Assembly (NCBI GenBank): GCA_937925595.1
Contig: CALALQ010000177.1
Span: forward strand, 1 to 10,347
Reading direction: 5' to 3'
DNA length: 10,347 nt
From: an uncultured Demequina sp.
Lineage (GTDB): Bacteria; Actinomycetota; Actinomycetes; Actinomycetales; Demequinaceae
Under the pieces are notes generated by a model that worked only from the letters and a program-made list of their open reading frames with translations, was not told the DNA's origin and ran no database searches. Every line of letters begins with the position of its first letter. Position 1 is the first letter of the stretch. Position numbers and translations under genes: made by a program. Positions 6,457-10,347 of the stretch are shown here, piece by piece.

Positions 6457-6828
6457 ATGCAGTTTACGATCAAACGGTCGTTCGCGCTTGTCCCTATCGT
6501 CGCGGCTGTCGTTGCGCTGTTCGTCGTCGTGCAGCCATCGCGCGCCGCATGCACTCCCGCGTACGCGACGCAGTACGTTTCGAAAAGGGGGGTGCAATTC
6601 TCTTTCTCTTGGGACATCAACTGCGGTACGGAATGGCGCAAGGTGGGTGTGGCGGGGGCCCTTCCGAACGCCAAGTTCGAGGTGTGGTGGAAGAACGTCA
6701 AGTGGAGGCTCACGGTGAACAGCGCGGGGAAGGCAAACACGGGCGCGATCCCGATCCCGAAGGGTGACACCGTCAAAGCGATCTCCCTCGGCCCGGAGGC
6801 CAACGTGGACTACACCTTCAGCAGGTAG
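6457..6828 (+). CDS. Small secreted protein of unknown function (123 residues)
   Basis: I do not recognise this protein. The ATG at 6457 is chosen because AAGGGGG lies 6 nt upstream and because it starts exactly at a signal peptide: MQFTIKR, a hydrophobic core (about 8-26) and a likely cleavage site after PSRA or PSRAA (30/31). The mature part of about 92 residues has two cysteines (Cys32 and Cys56) that could form a disulfide, five tryptophans including KFEVWWKNVKW, and many beta-like segments, ending VDYTFSR. A small exported beta-sandwich protein is plausible. A longer in-frame start at 6343 would bury the signal peptide and is rejected. Flanking DNA is decayed, yet this frame is intact. 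Two strong hairpins follow the stop. Codon use is less GC-biased than in the flanking intact genes, which may reflect transfer. Confidence 0.75.
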   Translation: MQFTIKRSFALVPIVAAVVALFVVVQPSRAACTPAYATQYVSKRGVQFSFSWDINCGTEWRKVGVAGALPNAKFEVWWKNVKWRLTVNSAGKANTGAIPIPKGDTVKAISLGPEANVDYTFSR

Positions 6829-6855
6829 CAGCCCGCCATGTGAGCGCCGGTGATC

Positions 6856-6892
6856 CGCCGCGCTTCTCGGAGGCTCTGAGCGGAGCGCGGCG
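6856..6892. repeat. Hairpin after the small secreted protein gene (first of two)
   Basis: CGCCGCGCT (6856-6864) pairs perfectly with AGCGCGGCG (6884-6892); the 19-nt interior can pair weakly. It lies 28 nt after the stop of the secreted protein gene. No T-run follows. Confidence 0.6.
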
Positions 6893-6910
6893 CGTCCTGC
6901 GCGATGGCGG

Positions 6911-7432
6911 GTGAAGTTCGCTCGGACGGGTCCGCCGTCACGTTGCAGTGAGCGTGACGGCGGCCCGCCGCGGCGCATGGCCGGCTGCTCGTGGGCTGCG
7001 TCACCCGCAGGTCACCGACACCTGGTGGGCGCCCAGGTCACCGACCCGCAGGCCAGCCAGCACCAGTGCCGTAATGATCGCGCGGTCGCGACTCGACGGG
7101 AGCCGATCGGCCTCGCGCTGCAGCGCGCGGATGCTCACTCACGATCGAGCGCACGGCGCCTTCGGGTCGAGCCTACGACAAAGGCTCTAGTCGGCCTCAA
7201 GTTCGACGAGCGAGTTTGCGTTAGCTGTGAGCGGCACTTCGGCCAGAGGTTCTACGCCGTCAATGCTGCTACGGGCACGCTGGCCGGGTTCCTTATGGAC
7301 CCGTATAGACCTGTTGAAGACTTCCTCGATGCCGTGGAGATATTGGCCGAGGAGGCGAATATGCCGTGGACGTACACCGTCGAAGTTCGAAGCCGGACAC
7401 TCCGCGCTGACCAAGAGTCAAAGACCGTGTGA
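6911..7432 (+). CDS. Uncertain reading frame; 3' half (about 7170-7432) looks coding
   Basis: I do not recognise this product. The frame is open from a GTG at 6911 to TGA at 7430-7432, but its first half covers a strong hairpin and a direct repeat and reads as Arg/Ser/Pro-rich noise. From about 7170 it becomes protein-like: LVGLKFDERVCVSCERHFGQ, RFYAVNAATGTLAGFLMDP, then an acidic helix FLDAVEILAEEANMPWTYTV. The segment has one CVSC pair, as in half of a zinc ribbon, but no second pair, so metal binding is doubtful. No ATG or good ribosome binding site lies near 7170; GTG at 7025 is a possible start. It may be a small ORFan or the 3' end of a gene whose 5' end was lost, as befits this decayed region. 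Confidence 0.35.
   Translation: MKFARTGPPSRCSERDGGPPRRMAGCSWAASPAGHRHLVGAQVTDPQASQHQCRNDRAVATRREPIGLALQRADAHSRSSARRLRVEPTTKALVGLKFDERVCVSCERHFGQRFYAVNAATGTLAGFLMDPYRPVEDFLDAVEILAEEANMPWTYTVEVRSRTLRADQESKTV
6928..6966. terminator. Strong 14-bp hairpin (second of two), candidate terminator
   Basis: CCGCCGTCACG (6932-6942) pairs perfectly with CGTGACGGCGG (6953-6963) around a 10-nt loop. After one bulged T, GGG (6928-6930) pairs with CCC (6964-6966). This is one of the most stable hairpins in the window and may end the transcript of the secreted protein gene. It lacks a T-run, as is common in high-GC actinobacteria, so termination is an inference. Confidence 0.5.
7008..7045. repeat. Direct repeat CAGGTCACCGAC with an intervening hairpin
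   Basis: CAGGTCACCGAC occurs at 7008-7019 and 7034-7045, a period of 26 nt. Between them ACCTGG (7020-7025) pairs with CCAGGT (7033-7038), so the second repeat copy overlaps one arm of a hairpin. It lies in the poor-quality first half of the uncertain frame at 6911-7432. Confidence 0.6.
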
Positions 7433-7756
7433 ACGCGGCGTTCGTACGGCATCGCTTCGGTTATCGGCTGAGCCAAGGGGAGGTCCGTCGCATTGGCTCC
7501 CCAGCGATAGATGAGGCAGTTGTTGGTCCGGCGTTGTTGGCGACCTCGCGCCGTGGAACTCGTCATCGACGCGCACGGCCGCCGCGACGGGGAGCTGCGC
7601 GACGCAGTGATCCGCGAAGTCCGAATCAGTTCGTGATCGCCCGCCACTGATCGGGGCTCTTTCGACGACCGCCGAAGTTAGCGTTTCGACATAAGCGACT
7701 CCATTTAACGGTTCAGTGATCGCTATCGCCGGACCCAGTCGGCTCGACTGAACCCA
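7433..7756. other. Gene-poor stretch with one weak small frame and an inverted repeat
   Basis: No convincing gene in these 324 bases. A 41-codon plus-strand frame from ATG 7511 to TGA 7634-7636 ends in a coding-like segment (VELVIDAHGRRDGELRDAVI) but has no ribosome binding site; it may be a fragment of a lost gene. GGTTCAGT (7710-7717) and ACTGAACC (7747-7754) form a perfect inverted repeat with a 29-nt loop just beyond the stop of the minus-strand membrane protein gene, and CAGTC/GACTG (7736-7750) pairs within it. Either could act as a weak terminator for that gene. The stretch 7675-7715 is relatively AT-rich. Confidence 0.45.
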
Positions 7757-8182
7757 CTACGGCAGCGACACGATCAGAAGCACGAGATACGTCGTAAGTA
7801 GCCCGACAATCAGAAACGCTTCTCCGCTCCTGACACCTCGATGCGAGCCGGATGTCGGATGCATCGTGCGAGCGATCGCGCCCACAGCCCCAAGCAGGAC
7901 CAGCGACATTCCGACGCCGATCACCACATGAGACATCGTCGGGCTCAGGTTGATCGTCCAGCCGAGAGGGTGAGCCGCGCCGGAGGCGAGCACCAACAAT
8001 GATGCGACAAGTCCGAGGCGCAAAGACCATCGGGATGCCGCGTCCTGCGCGTCGAGCCAGTGCGTTGCACGGACCTCCGGGCTCTCAGGGAGTGAAACCC
8101 AGACATCGAGGAGGACCATCGTGACCAAGAAGCAACCTGCCGCAGCCAATCCGACGGTCACGGCCACAAACAGATCCTTCAC
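7757..8182 (-). CDS. Four-helix membrane protein of unknown function
   Basis: I do not recognise the family. The 141-residue product has four predicted membrane helices: about 5-29 (VAVTVGLAAAGCFLVTMVLL), 53-70, 84-104 (HVVIGVGMSLVLLGAVGAIA) and 120-140. A polar loop at about 30-52 contains SLPESPEVRATHWLDAQDAA. The frame is open throughout and the composition is natural for a membrane protein, so it looks intact despite the decayed surroundings. The start is uncertain. GTG at 8182 overlaps the TGA of the small frame upstream in a GTGA junction, suggesting coupled translation; GTG at 8167-8165 has a better Shine-Dalgarno (AAGGA, 7 nt away) but would begin inside helix 1. A phage holin role is conceivable because a peptidoglycan-cleaving pseudogene lies upstream, but nothing in the sequence proves it. 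Confidence 0.65.
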   Translation of the reverse strand: MKDLFVAVTVGLAAAGCFLVTMVLLDVWVSLPESPEVRATHWLDAQDAASRWSLRLGLVASLLVLASGAAHPLGWTINLSPTMSHVVIGVGMSLVLLGAVGAIARTMHPTSGSHRGVRSGEAFLIVGLLTTYLVLLIVSLP

Positions 8183-8292
8183 CTCGGGAAGTAGTTCACC
8201 GCCAGCACCTCAAACGAGGCGATCACAGCAGCCGCTCCTGTCGCTGTGATCGCCCCTGCGTAGAGAGCCGCCGCCGGCAGGTTCGGGGTCAA
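8179..8292 (-). CDS. Possible 37-residue one-helix peptide, or tail of the transglycosylase pseudogene
   Basis: From a TTG at 8292-8290 the frame reads LTPNLPAAALYAGAITATGA and continues through one hydrophobic helix to VNYFPR and TGA at 8181-8179, overlapping the GTG of the membrane protein gene. The same frame extends upstream without a stop into GTNHEAGRAVDGEKQ, which belongs to the C-terminal domain of the lytic transglycosylase. The peptide may therefore be an independent small membrane gene whose own start was lost by a deletion joining it to the pseudogene, or simply its mis-joined tail. GAGAAG lies only 3 nt before the TTG, too close for a good ribosome binding site. Confidence 0.3.
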   Translation of the reverse strand: MTPNLPAAALYAGAITATGAAAVIASFEVLAVNYFPR

Positions 8293-8304
8293 CTGCTTCT
8301 CGCC

Positions 8305-9053
8305 GTCAACGGCGCGCCCGGCCTCATGGTTGGTGCCCCGGCGAGTGATCGGAACGCAGCGCGGTGACGATGATCGAGTGCCGTTGGCCGATCCAGGCAA
8401 GCGTGGAGAGCAGACGAGCTTCGAGGCTGCCGGCGCGCAGGTCGGCGCGTTGGCCGGGCGTGAAGATCAGCCGCTTGTTGGCGAGCAGTTCGCGGACGTT
8501 CGCGCGCTCGGCCGGTGACGAGGCGGACGAGTTGGTGGCGGCGCCGCGGTAGCGGTCGGCTTGGGCGAGGACGTCGGCGACGTACCAGTCGGCGTGGTTG
8601 TAGGTGAAGATCGCGCGCCGGTAGTCGGCCGGGGCGCCTGACGCGCGCAGGTAGCGGGCGGCGTCGGGGATCGCGTCCGCGGGGTCCCACTGGCCCTTGC
8701 GGCCGTCGTGGTTGCCGTCGACGCCGTAGCAGTCCCAGGTGCTGGGGGTGTCGACGATCGAGAACCGCATTGGGCCGGCGCAGCACCCAAACGCGTTGAC
8801 GCCGGAACGCACGCCGCGGGCGGCGAGCCAGCCGTGGGTCGGACCCGATGTGGCCGATGGCGGCGAGCGTCCACGGGTCGATTCCGTAGCGCTGCCCGGC
8901 GCGTTGATAGAGCTCGAGGTAGGCAGCGGGGATCTGGGCGGTGGCGACGGCGGAGGGTTCGTAGCCGCCCTGCAGTGGCTGCACGCCGGACTCGTAGGAG
9001 GTGTTGCGGCCCGCGGTTGGCGTCGCCACGTACGCGCTCTCCTCGTTCAGGGC
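8305..9053 (-). pseudogene. Lytic transglycosylase (GH23/SLT) pseudogene, frameshifted, lacking its catalytic Glu
   Basis: Three consecutive frames reconstruct a peptidoglycan lytic transglycosylase. Frame one gives IPAAYLELYQRAGQRYGIDP and WTLAAIGHIGSD. After an extra G/C in the run at 8836-8838, frame two gives HGWLAARGVRSGVNAFGCCA, GPMRFSIVDTPSTWDCYGVD, DPADAIPDAARYLRASGAP, YRRAIFTYNHADWYV and a C-terminal domain LIFTPGQRADLRAG...SIIVTALRSDHSPG. After another extra base in the C-run at 8336-8339, frame three gives GTNHEAGRAVD. In related enzymes the residue before SDHG is the catalytic Glu; here it is Gly (codon GGG, 8846-8844), and GPMQF has become GPMRF. The signal peptide and start are missing too. 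The gene is dead unless these are sequencing errors. Such enzymes remodel the wall, often in phages or conjugative elements. Confidence 0.85.
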
Positions 9054-9054
9054 C

Positions 9055-9103
9055 GGGGTGCGGCAAGCCACCGCCGAGGGGTGGCGCCAGATTGCGGCAC
9101 CCC
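9055..9103 (-). terminator. Nested hairpin right after the SRPBCC gene
   Basis: GGGGTGCGGCAA (9055-9066) pairs with TTGCGGCACCCC (9092-9103) with one mismatch. Inside, GCCACC (9067-9072) pairs perfectly with GGTGGC (9080-9085). The structure begins 3 nt beyond the TGA of the SRPBCC gene, the expected place for an operon terminator. It also marks the boundary between intact genes on the right and decayed DNA on the left. Confidence 0.55.
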
Positions 9104-9106
9104 CTC

Positions 9107-9772
9107 TCAGCTCTCGCCCGTCTCGCCCGTGTAGAACCCGTAGGTCGCGTCGGCGGACCGGCGCGCCGCCTCCGGATCGCCGCCCGCGGTGATCTGCGCC
9201 TCGGCCCAGCGGTCCGCGGCGGCGCGCGTGAACTGCTTGCCCTCGTCGCTCAACGCCCAGGCCGCGCCCTCCTCGGGCGTGACGACCGCGTCCTGCGTGC
9301 GGAAGTGCAGCGCGAGGCCGAGCAGCGCCTGGTCCCAGCCGACGCCCGTCGCGCCCGGGCCGAACTGCTCCCACATGCCGGGCGGCAGGTCGCCGACCTT
9401 CGCGGTGTGCTCGAGCTCGAACAGCGTGCGCTCTTCCCCCTGCTCGGTCAGGCGCACCGTGACCCAGGAGACGCTGCCGCCGAACTCCCAGGTCACGCGG
9501 TAGGACGCGCGACCCGAAGCCGGCGGGTCACAGGCCAGCACCTCGCCGCCCGCCTGCCCCTGCAGCTGAAACCGGCCCCCGAGCCGCAGATCGCCGTCGA
9601 CGGGCAAGAACCAGCGCGCGATCCGCTCGGCGGTGGTGGTGGCGTCCCACACATCCTCGATCCCGGCGGGATACTCCTGCGCGATCGTCTGGACGTGGGT
9701 GGGCTCGCCGTCGAGCTCGCCGCCGCGCAGCGTGCGGGTCACGGCATCGATCTGCTTCGGGACGTCGACCAT
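9107..9772 (-). CDS. SRPBCC (AHSA1-like) domain protein, partner of ArsR
   Basis: A 221-residue cytoplasmic protein. The ATG at 9772 is chosen because AGGAG lies 5 nt upstream and the domain begins soon after. The START/AHSA1-like fold is visible as QTIAQEYPAGIEDVWDATTT (28-47), ERIARWFLPVDGDLRLGGRF (49-68), YRVTWEFGGSVSWVTVRLTE (91-110), TLFELEHTA (116-124) and the long last helix GVGWDQALLGLALHF (143-157). A further 60 residues follow, rich in Ala, Asp and Glu and ending YGFYTGETGES. SRPBCC domains bind hydrophobic ligands in a deep cavity. Genes of this type are very often encoded with an ArsR repressor, as here, where the ArsR stop lies 2 nt upstream of this ATG. The ligand and role are unknown. 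The gene looks intact. Confidence 0.9.
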   Translation of the reverse strand: MVDVPKQIDAVTRTLRGGELDGEPTHVQTIAQEYPAGIEDVWDATTTAERIARWFLPVDGDLRLGGRFQLQGQAGGEVLACDPPASGRASYRVTWEFGGSVSWVTVRLTEQGEERTLFELEHTAKVGDLPPGMWEQFGPGATGVGWDQALLGLALHFRTQDAVVTPEEGAAWALSDEGKQFTRAAADRWAEAQITAGGDPEAARRSADATYGFYTGETGES

Positions 9773-9774
9773 GG

Positions 9775-10125
9775 TCACTCCTGGGGCTGGGAAGAAGAGA
9801 GCCGGCGGGCGCGTTTGCCGCGCGCGAGCTCGGTGCCGAGCGCGGCCAACGGCCCGCGCCAGAAGCGCTCGAACGGGGTCAGCCACGCGCTCGCCTCCTG
9901 CAGGCCCGCCGGGTCCACCGCGTAGAGCCGGCGGGTGCCTTCGGGGCGGACCGTCGCGAACCCGTGCTCGCGCAACACCCGCAGGTGCTGGGAGACGGCG
10001 GGCTGGGAGATCCCGAACTCGGCGCAGATCACGGCCGCGACCGAGCCCGCCGGCGTCTCCCCGTCCGCGAGCAGCTCGAGGATGCGCCGGCGCACCGGGT
10101 CGCCGAGGACGTCGAGCGCGTGCAC
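9775..10125 (-). CDS. ArsR-family winged-helix transcriptional repressor
   Basis: A 116-residue regulator starting at GTG 10125-10123, with AAGGA 7 nt upstream. Another in-frame GTG at 10131 is too close to that site, and longer versions run through the promoter. HALDVLGDPVRRRILELLAD (2-21) is the classic first helix region of the family. The recognition helix-turn-helix is FGISQPAVSQHLRVLREHGF (37-56), followed by the wing ATVRPEGTRRLYAVDP (57-72), then the WLTPFERFW segment shared by ArsR proteins paired with SRPBCC genes. No Cys metal-site motif (ELCVCDL) is present; the single Cys34 stands alone, so metal sensing is unlikely. It forms an operon with the SRPBCC gene, is divergent from the phosphoketolase gene, and probably binds the 14-bp palindrome in between. 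Confidence 0.92.
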   Translation of the reverse strand: MHALDVLGDPVRRRILELLADGETPAGSVAAVICAEFGISQPAVSQHLRVLREHGFATVRPEGTRRLYAVDPAGLQEASAWLTPFERFWRGPLAALGTELARGKRARRLSSSQPQE

Positions 10126-10144
10126 AACCACATCCTTGCGTCTC

Positions 10145-10158
10145 GACTTATATAAGTC
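10145..10158. promoter_or_regulatory. Perfect 14-bp palindrome, candidate ArsR operator
   Basis: GACTTATATAAGTC is its own reverse complement. It lies 7 nt upstream of the arsR ribosome binding site and 36 nt before the phosphoketolase ATG. It is the only AT-rich island in the intergenic region and contains TATATA/TATAAG, usable as a -10 for arsR. Position, symmetry and size fit an autoregulatory ArsR dimer site that could also influence the divergent gene. Confidence 0.65.
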
Positions 10159-10194
10159 AAGGCTGAATAAAACGCCGAGGGGTAGCTTCCACCC

Positions 10195-10347
10195 ATGGGA
10201 CTCGGCGCCGAAGAACGGACCCACCTCGACGCGTACTGGCGGGCGGCCAACTACCTGTCGGTCGGGCAGATCTATCTCCTCGACAACCCGCTGCTGCGCG
10301 AACCGCTGAACAAGGAGCACATCAAGAAGCGCCTGCTCGGGCACTGG
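10195..10347 (+). CDS. xfp: Phosphoketolase (xylulose-5-P/fructose-6-P), N-terminal part, runs off the right edge
   Basis: The first 51 residues are present. After a short leader the sequence [20 protein letters not shown] (11-30), then NPLLREPL and [11 protein letters not shown] (41-51), is the highly conserved N-terminus of thiamine-diphosphate phosphoketolases. In the family, WRAANYLS and the residues leading to GHWG lie at the start of the cofactor-binding domain. The enzyme splits xylulose 5-phosphate (and often fructose 6-phosphate) with phosphate into acetyl phosphate and a shorter sugar phosphate. The ATG at 10195 has GAGGGG 12 nt upstream, a rather long spacing. About 750 more residues are expected outside the window. 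It is divergent from arsR and shares its short upstream region with the candidate operator. Whether it uses one or both substrates cannot be seen here. Confidence 0.93.
   Translation, partial: MGLGAEERTHLDAYWRAANYLSVGQIYLLDNPLLREPLNKEHIKKRLLGHW

Noticed and set aside
3854..9106. CRISPR array, toxin-antitoxin pair or defence system in the decayed region
   Set aside because: No regularly spaced repeats, no cas-like proteins and no recognisable toxin or nuclease motifs were seen; the repeats present are isolated hairpins and single duplications.
9054..9374. N-terminal part of the 361-codon frame leading into the transglycosylase
   Set aside because: The part before about 9053 is an out-of-frame shadow of the SRPBCC gene on the same strand and shows no transglycosylase similarity.
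10126..10344. Upstream extension of the ArsR protein to 189 residues
   Set aside because: The extension runs through the operator/promoter region and antisense to the phosphoketolase start; the family domain begins at the GTG at 10125.

Overview
The window is high-GC DNA, almost certainly from an actinobacterium. The mix of an MMPL exporter, a pyrophosphate-type phosphofructokinase, a phosphoketolase, an ArsR-SRPBCC pair, CARDB-type repeats and a GH23 transglycosylase with a GCCAGPM motif resembles soil Thermoleophilia (Solirubrobacterales). That placement is inference from protein style; no rRNA gene or other marker is present.

Left part (1-3583, all minus strand): a compact, intact gene block. 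In transcription order it holds a 21-residue hydrophobic peptide gene, an MMPL (RND-superfamily) exporter, a 6-phosphofructokinase with the PPi-type residues Asp104 and Lys124, and the N-terminus of a CynX/NimT-type MFS transporter running off the left edge. MMPL, pfk and MFS are spaced or overlapped like one operon.

Middle (3584-9106): an intact tRNA-Asp gene (3780-3853) is followed by about 5.2 kb of mostly decayed DNA. It contains a transposase C-terminal remnant (IS982-like), a shattered CARDB-type surface protein gene spread over three frames, an apparently intact small secreted protein, a short CxxC reading frame of unknown nature, an apparently intact four-helix membrane protein with a small one-helix frame overlapping its start, and a lytic transglycosylase pseudogene with two frameshifts and no catalytic glutamate. 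Hairpins and inverted repeats are common here. A tRNA gene at one edge suggests the remains of an integrated element, but no integrase and no second copy of the tRNA 3' end were found.

Right part (9107-10347): intact genes resume. An ArsR-family repressor and an SRPBCC (AHSA1-like) protein form a two-gene minus-strand operon that ends in a strong nested hairpin. They are divergent from a phosphoketolase gene that runs off the right edge. A perfect 14-bp palindrome in the divergent intergenic region is a good candidate ArsR operator.

I do not see a clearly new defence or metabolic system. The items most worth a second look are the 21-residue peptide gene with a possible stress-sigma promoter, a perfect 26-bp palindrome inside the MMPL gene, the ArsR palindrome beside the phosphoketolase gene, and the hairpin-rich small secreted protein locus.
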